Source of the DNA: DATKKX01 sp035542775
Lineage (GTDB): Bacteria > Planctomycetota > Phycisphaerae > UBA1845 > UTPLA1
NCBI GenBank assembly: GCA_035542775.1
Contig: DATKKX010000258.1
Coordinates: 1-16,919 of the forward strand
Length of the DNA stretch: 16,919 nt
Direction: 5' to 3'
The notes under the pieces are model-generated. The model ran no database searches. It was given only the letters and a program-made list of their open reading frames with translations, and was not told where the DNA came from. The position numbers and the translations under genes were made by a program. Shown here piece by piece: positions 7,407 to 13,571 of this stretch (position 1 is the stretch's first letter; each line of letters starts with the position of its first letter).

Positions 7407-9347
7407 CTATTTCAGCTCCAGGGTGATATCGAACGTCCGCAGCCGATTCAGCGGGTCTTCCAGGAAATAAACCTGGAGCGTGTGCTTCCCGGGGCTCACG
7501 CGACGCAAGTTCAGCACCAGGGGCACTTCGAGCGTCTTGCCGGGCTCCAGGAGCAACGGCATCCGCGGACAGATCGCCCGATCCGGGTGCAACTGACCGC
7601 CGTTCATGCGGATGACCGGCCAGCAGGCCTGCGGCGTCTTCCCGCTGTTGGTCAGCTTCAGGCGTGCCGACGCATCGGATGCACAATAGGTCATGCCGAA
7701 GTCGGTCTGCTTGGTCGTGAAGGTCCACAGGGCCGGGCCCTCGTAACCGACCTCGACCGGCGACGGGGGCGGCAGCATGGATGCGCTCCGCGCCAGGGTC
7801 AGCCGCACGCCGCCCTTCTCCGGCACGTCCACGGCCACGTCGCAGGCCCAGTACTTTCCGGCGTCCAGCGTCTGCACGATCCGGCCCGGGGCCACCGCCG
7901 GCTTGCCCTCGCCGGGGCCCTTGGCCACCCTCAACCACAGATGGACCTCATCGAAGGCCTGATCGAGGGCGTTCTGGATGGTGACATTCACGTGGTCGGC
8001 CGAGCCGTCATTCACGCCGTCGAAGAAAGTCCGCAGCCTGCCGGTGGGAATGGAGTACTCGAGCTTCTCCGCGGCATTGTCATCCGGATATATATACGAG
8101 ACCTGGTCGCCGTCGACCTCGATCACGCGGTAGTGGCTGAAGCCCGTGGCCCGATCGCGCAGCGACGTGCTGGACTCGTGGGTGCGGAGATAGTGGAAGT
8201 CTTCCAGCCCCTTGATCTTCTCCGCGAACTCGCGGAAGTCCCAGTCCGCCGAGCCGCCGGTGATGAACATCCTGATGCGGTGCTCCTTGATGAACTGGTC
8301 GAGCTTGCCGTTCTCCTTCCAGATGTCCAGCAGGGCCAGCTCGTCGCTGTTGGTGGCGATGAAGTTGAACCGCTTGTTGCGGTTCTTCTTGAGGTCGGTC
8401 TGGATCCACTGCAACTGGTCGTAGTCCTGGTCGATGGGATTGCCGGGGTGATCCAGCAGCAGCAGGCCGTGATAATTGCCGTAGTCCAGCGGCCCCATCG
8501 GCTGGCTGGCGACGAAGCGGGTGAAGCTGGCCTGATGGTCCTGGGCCCCGCAGAGCAGGAACACCGGCGCGTCGAACATCTCAAAGTACTTCAGCACCCG
8601 CTTCCAACTGGATGGGTCGTCCAGGGCCCGGGCCCATTCGGTGTAGTCGCCGGTGGCGATGATGAACTCCGGCGCCAGCAGGTTGATCTCCTTGGGCAGC
8701 ATGTCGTCGAAATCCGGCGCCGTCGGGTCCCCGATGTTCATGTTGGACAGGTGGATGAAACGGAACCTGGTCTTGAAGGCGTCCACCACCTTTATGCAGT
8801 GGCGGGAGTAATGGGTGGCCGTGTTGGTGCGGATCTCCAGGTCATAGAGCCCCGTTTGCGTGCCCGGCGGAACCAGGAAGAGGATGTGGCAATACTCGCC
8901 CACGTAGGAGGGCGGACTCTCCGCCTTGAGGCGCACACGGATCTCCGGTTCGAGGGCATGCTGCAGGGTGAAGGTCACATTGCCGGCGATGTCGGGAGCC
9001 AGCCGCATCACGCAGTAGAACGTCTCGCCCGCGACGATGAAGACCGGCCGGCCCTGGGAGGGCTCGCTCACCACCGCGGCCGGAAGCTCTTCCTTGGGCA
9101 CGACGCCGCGGGCCGCAGGGGCCTGGATCGTGGGCTGGGCCGCCTCCTGACCACTTCCCGCGGGCTGCGTGGCGGCCGGGCCCGGCCGTGCCGGTTGGCC
9201 GGGACTGCCCTTCTCGGGTTGCGTGGTGGTCGGAGCCGCCTTCCCCGGGGGCGCCGGCCTGGTCTTGTCTTGCGCTTGTGAAACCGGTCCCCAAGCAAAT
9301 AGGATCACGCAGGACGCGAGTACTAAGCGGCGCCGACGCCTGTTCAT
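7407..9347 (-). CDS. Secreted metallophosphoesterase-like protein with lost metal ligands
   Basis: A 646-residue protein from ATG 9347, chosen because GAGGAA lies 9 bases upstream and the signal peptide starts there; the extension to 9377 adds ten residues without support. Residues 1-26 are a Sec signal (RRRRR, then a hydrophobic core, cleavage near SQAQD). Residues 27-82 are a Pro/Ala/Gln linker and about 83-190 a beta-rich domain. Residues about 193-420 follow the calcineurin-like phosphoesterase layout in order: HLSNMNIGD (199-207), ATGDYTEW (232-238), CGAQDH (266-271), 'IATNSDE' and ITGGSADWDF (362-371). The family ligands DxH, GNH(D/E), the lone H and GHxH are replaced; only Asp234 remains. 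Residues about 430-646 form one or two beta-sandwich-like domains ending in a CARDB-like pattern ('LLLEPGKTLEVPLVLNLR'). Probably a binding or scaffold protein outside the cytoplasm. It is the first gene of a two-gene operon. Confidence 0.75.
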   Translation of the reverse strand: MNRRRRRLVLASCVILFAWGPVSQAQDKTRPAPPGKAAPTTTQPEKGSPGQPARPGPAATQPAGSGQEAAQPTIQAPAARGVVPKEELPAAVVSEPSQGRPVFIVAGETFYCVMRLAPDIAGNVTFTLQHALEPEIRVRLKAESPPSYVGEYCHILFLVPPGTQTGLYDLEIRTNTATHYSRHCIKVVDAFKTRFRFIHLSNMNIGDPTAPDFDDMLPKEINLLAPEFIIATGDYTEWARALDDPSSWKRVLKYFEMFDAPVFLLCGAQDHQASFTRFVASQPMGPLDYGNYHGLLLLDHPGNPIDQDYDQLQWIQTDLKKNRNKRFNFIATNSDELALLDIWKENGKLDQFIKEHRIRMFITGGSADWDFREFAEKIKGLEDFHYLRTHESSTSLRDRATGFSHYRVIEVDGDQVSYIYPDDNAAEKLEYSIPTGRLRTFFDGVNDGSADHVNVTIQNALDQAFDEVHLWLRVAKGPGEGKPAVAPGRIVQTLDAGKYWACDVAVDVPEKGGVRLTLARSASMLPPPSPVEVGYEGPALWTFTTKQTDFGMTYCASDASARLKLTNSGKTPQACWPVIRMNGGQLHPDRAICPRMPLLLEPGKTLEVPLVLNLRRVSPGKHTLQVYFLEDPLNRLRTFDITLELK

Positions 9348-9395
9348 GGTTCGATTCCTCGTAGGTTGTGGTACCATCTCGACAAAACTGTACCG

Positions 9396-9424
9396 TTGCG
9401 GTCTTGAAAACGGGCGGTATTATA
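9396..9424. promoter_or_regulatory. Overlapping divergent promoter region
   Basis: On the plus strand TTGCGG (9396-9401), a 16-base spacer and TATTAT (9418-9423) form a candidate sigma70 promoter for the dehydrogenase. On the minus strand a perfect TATAAT (9424-9419) would serve the secreted phosphoesterase-like gene, with a leader of about 65 bases, though its -35 is poor. The two -10 boxes share bases, so the two promoters could exclude each other. Confidence 0.4.
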
Positions 9425-9490
9425 GGCATTGTGTGATCGGGACGCTATCGTACGCAAGTCCAGCCGCGGTCTGTCGGGGAGCCCGGCCGT

Positions 9491-10465
9491 GTGAGAGCAT
9501 TTGACATGAAGAAGGGCAGGACTTTCCAGATCGTCGTCGCGGAGCCTTTCGACGACGCGGCCGTCGCCCGCTTGCAGGAAGTGGGGACCGTGGAGCAGTT
9601 GGGCGATTCCTCGCCGGAGACGCTCCTGGCAGCGATGACCGAGGCGGATGCGTTGCTGGTGCGTTCGAAGACCCATGTGACGGCGCGGATCATCGACGCC
9701 GCTCCGTCCCTGAAGGTCATCGGCCGGGCCAGCCCGATCATCGACCACATCGATCTTCGCGCCGCCCGGCGGCGGAACATCAGCGTGGTCTACGCCCCGC
9801 ACGCGGCGGTGACATCGACAGCCGAGTTCGCCCTGACCCTCATCCTGGCGGTGCAGCGGAAGATCACCTTCCTGAACCGTCAGGTTCGGGAGGGCCAGTT
9901 CGACGCCCTGCGGAAGCCGACCGGCCGGGAGATGGGCCGGCAGACCGTCGGCCTGCTGGGGCTGGACCCTGTCGCCGAGAGGCTGGGCCGGATCTGCTCC
10001 GCGGCCTTCGCCTCGCGGATCATCTATTGGAGCCCGACCGGTAGTACGCCGTCAGAGTTTCCCGGCGAAGCCGTCGGGCCCGACGAGCTGCTGACCCAGT
10101 CGGACATTCTCTCCGTGCACCTGGCCTCCGCGCCCGATGTGAAGTGCTTCCTCAACGCCGAGCGGCTCGGAAGGATGAAGAACACCGCGGTGGTCGTGAA
10201 CACGTGCCGCGGGGCGGTCATCGATACCATGGCCCTGGCCGCGGCGTTGAAAGACCACGCCATCGCCGGAGCCGCCCTGGACGTCTTCGAGGCCGAGCCC
10301 CTGCCGGCCAACCATCCGCTGCGCCGTGCGCCCAACTGCATCCTCACGCCGCACATCGCCGGCATGACGCTGGACGCCGCCGCCGGCCGGTTCCACGTCG
10401 CCGAGGACGTCATCCGCGTCCTGAACGGCCAGGCGCCGCTGTATCCGTTTGCGATACCGGAGTGA
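9491..10465 (+). CDS. D-2-hydroxyacid dehydrogenase family protein (phosphoglycerate dehydrogenase-like)
   Basis: A 324-residue protein of the SerA/2-hydroxyacid dehydrogenase family, lacking any C-terminal ACT domain. The catalytic set is intact: Arg240 in VNTCRGAVID, Glu269 in DVFEAEP, and His288 in LTPHIAGMT. The N-terminal substrate domain has VRSKTHVTARIID. The NAD-binding glycine motif is not standard: VGLLGLDPVAERLG (153-166) replaces the usual GLGxIG, and the GVGxDNID element is replaced by ASPIIDHID (80-88). It could be a dehydrogenase with weakened or altered cofactor binding, or a derived paralogue not used for serine synthesis. The start is GTG at 9491 with GGGGAG 9 bases upstream; ATG 9506 is also possible. 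It is divergent from the secreted-protein operon and borders the accessory island. Confidence 0.85.
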   Translation: MRAFDMKKGRTFQIVVAEPFDDAAVARLQEVGTVEQLGDSSPETLLAAMTEADALLVRSKTHVTARIIDAAPSLKVIGRASPIIDHIDLRAARRRNISVVYAPHAAVTSTAEFALTLILAVQRKITFLNRQVREGQFDALRKPTGREMGRQTVGLLGLDPVAERLGRICSAAFASRIIYWSPTGSTPSEFPGEAVGPDELLTQSDILSVHLASAPDVKCFLNAERLGRMKNTAVVVNTCRGAVIDTMALAAALKDHAIAGAALDVFEAEPLPANHPLRRAPNCILTPHIAGMTLDAAAGRFHVAEDVIRVLNGQAPLYPFAIPE

Positions 10466-10490
10466 GGCGGCAGAGGCGGAGGGGGGCACC

Positions 10491-10527
10491 ACGAAGGGCA
10501 CGAAGGACACGAAGGACACGAAGAAGG
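10491..10527 (+). repeat. Tandem 9-base repeat, unit ACGAAGGAC
   Basis: Four consecutive 9-base units (ACGAAGGGC, ACGAAGGAC twice, ACGAAGAAG) lie 25 bases after the dehydrogenase stop. Such runs are common gap filler in planctomycete-type genomes. Confidence 0.8.
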
Positions 10528-10569
10528 TTTGTGGGGCGGGTGGCACGGACAGGGGCGCGTTACCTGGGC

Positions 10570-10599
10570 TTGTTTCCGGAGTCGGGTGGGGGTTATACT
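10570..10599 (+). promoter_or_regulatory. Candidate sigma70-type promoter
   Basis: TTGTTT (10570-10575), an 18-base spacer and TATACT (10594-10599). Initiation near 10606 would start transcription directly in front of a strong hairpin and about 295 bases upstream of the small coiled-coil gene, so it could drive a leader RNA or a small RNA. Confidence 0.4.
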
Positions 10600-10609
10600 G
10601 CGCGAACAT

Positions 10610-10647
10610 CGGCCGACGGCGAATGCCGCAATTCTCTTTGTCGGCCG
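10610..10647 (+). ncRNA. Nested hairpin, candidate leader or small RNA element
   Basis: CGGCCGAC (10610-10617) pairs perfectly with GTCGGCCG (10640-10647). Inside the 22-base loop GGC-GAAT-GCC forms a second small stem. It begins about 4 bases after the predicted start of transcription from the promoter at 10570-10599. No U-run follows, so it is not an intrinsic terminator. Whether it is a distinct RNA is inferred from structure and position only. Confidence 0.3.
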
Positions 10648-10712
10648 GAGTGCGAGCCATGCAGCAGAGCAGCAGCAAGAAACACACGCTTGATCGGACG
10701 TCATCGCCCGCT

Positions 10713-10798
10713 GTTGAAAAAGGGGACTGGCTCCGAGCCCGGGCGGCTTTCGACCCGCCAGAATCACGCCCCGCGAGGAGCCTGTCGCCGTTTTCAAT
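10713..10798. repeat. REP-like palindromic element, copy A
   Basis: Outer arms GAAAAAGGGGACTGGC (10716-10731) and GCCTGTCGCCGTTTTC (10780-10795) pair at 13 of 16 positions, with a shorter GGCGG/CCGCC stem inside. The element aligns along its whole length of about 80 bases with the copy at 11218-11300. The layout (nested stems, terminal TTGAAAAA/TTTTCAA) is that of REP elements moved in trans by Y1 (RAYT) transposases; no such transposase is in the window. Confidence 0.7.
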
Positions 10799-10860
10799 TG
10801 GTCAAGCGTTGATTGGCGCCCGCTTTCTCATGGGCGGGGCGGCGGGCGTTCGCGGTCCCT

Positions 10861-10883
10861 TGAAAGAGGGGGCCGGCGGCCGG
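10861..10883 (+). repeat. REP-arm half element, copy 1
   Basis: A 23-base segment beginning TGAAAGAGGGGGCCGGC is repeated with one mismatch at 15221-15243. It resembles the outer arm of the REP-like palindromes but has no opposite arm. It ends a few bases before the ribosome site of the small coiled-coil gene. Confidence 0.55.
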
Positions 10884-10901
10884 ACATAAGAGGAGACACA
10901 G

Positions 10902-11207
10902 ATGGGTTGGGGAAAGTTGTTTTTCGTGGGCGAGGTACTACAGCAACTCGACATGGCGAATCAGAAGCGCGAGATTGCGAATCTCCGCGATGAGCTCCGC
11001 ACGAGTCGTGGTTCCGCCGGTAGCGCCGGCGGAGACATTGCGAGCCTCCAGGCGGAGAACGATGAACTGCGGCTGTATCTTACTGCGATCGTTCGCTTGT
11101 TGATTTCCAAAGGGATGATCAGCCAGGAGGAGATGAAGCAGGTTGTGGATGTGGTTGACGCGGAGGACGGTGTGCGAGACGGCAGGTACAAGGGCAGGGT
11201 GGAATGA
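10902..11207 (+). CDS. Small coiled-coil protein of unknown function
   Basis: A 101-residue protein. AGAGGAGA lies about 7 bases before the ATG, the best ribosome site in the island. Residues 1-15 (MGWGKLFFVGEVLQQ) are hydrophobic and may be an amphipathic or weak membrane segment. Residues 16-36 and 45-70 have heptad-like spacing ('KREIANLRDELR', 'IASLQAENDELRLYLTAI') and predict two coiled-coil segments joined by a Gly/Ser/Ala linker. The tail is acidic (DVVDAEDGVRDG). I do not recognise a named family. It is enclosed by the two REP-like palindromes (10713-10798 and 11218-11300), so it may be chromosomal background into which the elements inserted rather than part of the defence genes. Confidence 0.65.
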   Translation: MGWGKLFFVGEVLQQLDMANQKREIANLRDELRTSRGSAGSAGGDIASLQAENDELRLYLTAIVRLLISKGMISQEEMKQVVDVVDAEDGVRDGRYKGRVE

Positions 11208-11217
11208 GCAGCCATCC

Positions 11218-11300
11218 GGTGAAAAAGGGGACCGGCTCCAAGCCGAAGCGACTCGAACCGCGAGCATCACACCTCGCGAGGGGCCGGTCCCCTCTTTCAA
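11218..11300. repeat. REP-like palindromic element, copy B
   Basis: Outer arms GAAAAAGGGGACCGGC (11221-11236) and GCCGGTCCCCTCTTTC (11283-11298) pair at 15 of 16 positions. An inner stem CGCGAG (11259-11264) and CTCGCG (11273-11278) is perfect with an 8-base loop. It starts about 10 bases after the coiled-coil gene's stop. It could stop or stabilise that transcript, though there is no U-tract. Confidence 0.75.
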
Positions 11301-11363
11301 CTACAAAACGCTGTGATAAGAACGCCCATCGAGTGCAAGGCACTGGCGTTGCACCAGTTGCAT

Positions 11364-11393
11364 TTGGACCGCGCCTGCCTTCGCGGGTATGTT
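11364..11393 (+). promoter_or_regulatory. Weak candidate promoter for the TIR-like gene
   Basis: TTGGAC (11364-11369), an 18-base spacer and TATGTT (11388-11393), about 70 bases ahead of the TIR-like start. Matches to consensus are modest; it is reported because the 166 bases after the REP-like element hold no other candidate. Confidence 0.2.
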
Positions 11394-11466
11394 ATGTGGT
11401 GATCCGCAGCGCGCTTCGGGTGTTTGACGGATCGGCCTCGTTATTGTTCGGCGAGACAGCGACAGG

Positions 11467-12456
11467 ATGAACGGATATCCACAGCAGAGAACGAAGATTT
11501 TCGTGGCATCATCCACCAAGTCGGTCGGTGTTGCCGAGGCCTTGAGGCAGGTCATCGGCAGCGACAGTCTTGAAGTTGTCCCATGGAAGGACCTCGGCGT
11601 GTTCGTCTTGTCCGAACACACGGTGGAGTCTCTTGAGAAGGCAGCAAACCAGTGCCACTTTGCCGTTTTTGTGCTGGGGCCGGATGATGTGATGAAGACT
11701 GAGGAGGGCGGGGTCTATATTCCAAGGGATAATGTTGTTTTCGAGCTGGGCTTGTTCTTGGGACGGATTGGGCGCAAGAGATCGTATATGCTCAGGCCCA
11801 ATGGAATAAGCATCAAGCTCCCAACCGATCTCAGCGGGGTGACGTGGGCACAGTATTCACCACCCGGAACAACCATGGACCAAGTGCGTGAAGCTGCGGA
11901 ACAGATACGGCACGCCATGTCTGCGGCACCCATGATGCCTGCAATCAGTCTCCTGTCGCGGACGGTGCTTCCGCCGATTGTGCTTAAGCACGCGCTGCAC
12001 GTTTTCCTGCGGTACCGACCGGGATTACTTGGTTTGTTTCGCACACCAGCTTTTAAGGCTGATGCTCAGGTCACAGTCTGCACGCGCCATGGCACAATCG
12101 TCCGCCACCCCCGCGTGTCGAGCCTCGGGCAACCGATTCAGCCACACGAAGGGCGAATTCTCTGGGCCAGCTTCCCTTTCCATGACGACGATCGCCCTTT
12201 TGAGGTTCTTCTTAAAATGAAGGATCAGACGGGATGGGTTGTCTGGTCTGATACTGGGTATTCCCGGATGTATTCTCCAATCAGCGGCCGTCACAACCAT
12301 CGAATCTGTGCGGCGCGGTCAGCTTGGACTGCACGACGAGTCTTGTTCCTGGAAGTACATCACGAACTTGCGGGCGAGATAGAGGCCGACTACCTCCGGG
12401 ATATCGGACACGTGATAGGGCAACGGATAATCGAAGCGGAGTCAGGTGCAGAATAA
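11467..12456 (+). CDS. TIR-like nucleotide-binding protein (Cap12/Pycsar-effector TIR type) with unrecognised C-terminal domain
   Basis: A 329-residue protein. Residues 9-150 match the TIR-like domain of CBASS Cap12 and Pycsar effectors (PF10137 type): KIFVASST (10-17), VVPWKDLGVFVLSEHTVESL, 'HFAVFVLGPDD' (64-74), and the signature RDNVVFELGLFLGRIGR (87-103) with the candidate catalytic Glu93. Members of this group destroy NAD+ when triggered and arrest the infected cell. The second half (about 160-329) is not a STING, SAVED or transmembrane domain that I can recognise. It opens with a hydrophobic stretch, then has beta-rich segments such as 'GRILWASFPFHDDDRPFEVL' and 'TGWVVWSDTGYSRMYSP', and is a likely sensor. 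The ribosome site is weak. Third codon positions are visibly less GC-rich than in sucC or the left-hand genes, suggesting acquisition by transfer. The Abi_C gene follows after 111 bases. Confidence 0.85.
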   Translation: MNGYPQQRTKIFVASSTKSVGVAEALRQVIGSDSLEVVPWKDLGVFVLSEHTVESLEKAANQCHFAVFVLGPDDVMKTEEGGVYIPRDNVVFELGLFLGRIGRKRSYMLRPNGISIKLPTDLSGVTWAQYSPPGTTMDQVREAAEQIRHAMSAAPMMPAISLLSRTVLPPIVLKHALHVFLRYRPGLLGLFRTPAFKADAQVTVCTRHGTIVRHPRVSSLGQPIQPHEGRILWASFPFHDDDRPFEVLLKMKDQTGWVVWSDTGYSRMYSPISGRHNHRICAARSAWTARRVLFLEVHHELAGEIEADYLRDIGHVIGQRIIEAESGAE

Positions 12457-12485
12457 GGCCGGCTCAGTCAATCATGCGAACTCCC

Positions 12486-12516
12486 AATAGCCGTGCAGGG
12501 TGCGCGCGCGGCTATT
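12486..12516 (+). promoter_or_regulatory. Hairpin between TIR-like and Abi_C genes
   Basis: AATAGCCGTGC (12486-12496) and GCGCGGCTATT (12506-12516) form an 11-pair stem with one G-U pair and a 9-base loop. No U-run follows on either strand, so it is not a standard terminator. It sits 30 bases after the TIR-like stop and could be an mRNA processing or stabilising structure that separates expression of the two genes. Confidence 0.4.
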
Positions 12517-12567
12517 ACCGGCAACGTGCTGCTATCGTCATGCGTGGCAGCGTGCAGTAATAGACGA

Positions 12568-13377
12568 ATGTCCGATCTGACCTTCATCGAGAAGACAAAG
12601 CTGGAGCGATTGTTCCAGATGGACGGCGGCTATGTTCTCGATTTTTCGAACCGGACGCTAACCGAGTTCGTAGCCGAGAGCACGCGTCGGAACATCTACG
12701 ATGCCAAGTACGATTACGCCAGCGGCTCGAAGGCCAATCGTCTGCGCGCCTTCTGGAAACTGGAACCGAATCACGTTGTTGGCAAGCTGACGACCGACCT
12801 GCTTAAGTACTGCCGGCCGCGCGCTGGCGACCCTGAACGCGATCGCCTCTCTGAAGAATGCGAACGCATCGCGTCGCGCCTGCTGCAGAGCGGCGCCATA
12901 GACGCGATCGAGGCCATCACCCCGGAAGGAGCGGAGCGAGGTTTCGAGGTGTTGGCCCGGGCGGTACGTGACTGCATTGAGAAGAACGAGCCTGATGCAG
13001 GGCTCGATCGGTTGCATACGTTCGTCACGAAGCTGATCCGTACTCTGTCGGCGAAGCGAGGCATCAGCACTGACAAAGACAAGCCGCTCCACAGCATTTT
13101 TGGGGAATATGTGAAAGTCCTGCGGAATGCCGGACTGATCGAATCGGAGATGACCGAGCGCATCTTGAAGTCCAGCATCAGCACAATGGAGTCTTTCAGC
13201 CGCGTGCGCAACGACCAGAGCCTCGCTCACGATAACCCAACGCTGAGCTACGAAGAAAGTCTGTTCATCTTTAATCACGTTTGCAGCGCAGTTCGCTTCG
13301 TGAGGGCTCTTGAGAAGCGAGTGGAGGATGTCACGACACCCGAGAAGTGCGAAGAGACGAACGATGTGCGATTCTAA
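12568..13377 (+). CDS. Abortive infection (Abi_C) family protein with HEPN-like motif
   Basis: A 269-residue protein. Start ATG 12568 (MSDLTFIEKTKLERLFQMDG) is chosen because family members begin at this point; the extension to 12493 runs into a hairpin. The N-terminal region, with GYVLDFSNRTLTEFV (21-35) and SGSKANRLRAFWKLE (52-66), is shared by a widespread uncharacterised family. The C-terminal part (about 172-250) fits the Abi_C domain (PF14355 type): 'FGEYVKVLRNAGLIESEM', then RNDQSLAH with Arg214 and His221, and a final helix 'FNHVCSAVRFV'. R-(x6)-H preceded by helices is the signature of HEPN ribonucleases, so an RNA-cleaving role is inferred. There is no clear Shine-Dalgarno. The close position behind the TIR-like gene suggests a shared defence role. 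Confidence 0.82.
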   Translation: MSDLTFIEKTKLERLFQMDGGYVLDFSNRTLTEFVAESTRRNIYDAKYDYASGSKANRLRAFWKLEPNHVVGKLTTDLLKYCRPRAGDPERDRLSEECERIASRLLQSGAIDAIEAITPEGAERGFEVLARAVRDCIEKNEPDAGLDRLHTFVTKLIRTLSAKRGISTDKDKPLHSIFGEYVKVLRNAGLIESEMTERILKSSISTMESFSRVRNDQSLAHDNPTLSYEESLFIFNHVCSAVRFVRALEKRVEDVTTPEKCEETNDVRF

Positions 13378-13441
13378 GAGTGTGGGATGGGGACGCGGCT
13401 GGTTTAGGCGGCATGCATCAAGCCTTGAGACTTGGGAGGTA

Positions 13442-13469
13442 GACTGGCGAGGAAGTTACGAGGCGGGCA
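13442..13469 (+). repeat. 28-base direct repeat, copy 1, with local palindrome
   Basis: This segment, centred on AGTTACGAGGCGG, matches 15172-15200 at 25 of 28 aligned positions with one gap. GTTACG (13455-13460) also pairs with CGTAAC (13475-13480). It lies 64 bases after the Abi_C stop. The two copies enclose the PD-(D/E)XK-like and SUKH genes. Confidence 0.5.
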
Positions 13470-13571
13470 TGTGCCGTAACGGGGAGGATGGCGTCAACGG
13501 CGGAGAAGAAATCAATCCCCCATGCTGGGACAGCCTGGGCCACACAGCCGCAATGAGGAAAGGGGACTGAT

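Larger units (their letters stand above)
10466..10901. other. Repeat-rich non-coding left edge of the island
   Basis: These 436 bases between the dehydrogenase stop and the small coiled-coil gene hold a 9-base tandem repeat (10491-10527), a candidate promoter with a nested hairpin just downstream (10570-10647), a REP-like palindrome (10713-10798) and a GAAAGAGGGG-type half element (10861-10883). An inverted repeat CGCCCGC/GCGGGCG (10817-10823 and 10842-10848) also occurs. The open frame 10449-10889 runs through all of these and is not credible as a gene. Confidence 0.6.

Noticed and set aside
7482..9281. Long open frame (599 codons) on the plus strand
   Set aside because: It is antisense to the secreted phosphoesterase-like gene. 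Its translation has the Arg/His/Leu-rich composition of a shadow frame in GC-rich DNA, and no ribosome site or family pattern is seen.
10449..10889. 146-codon plus-strand frame overlapping the dehydrogenase end
   Set aside because: It translates the 9-base tandem repeat, the hairpin and a REP-like palindrome; this is repeat DNA, not a gene.
11467..13377. A full CBASS or Pycsar operon
   Set aside because: The TIR-like domain fits their effectors, but no CD-NTase or nucleotidyl cyclase gene lies in the window on either side.
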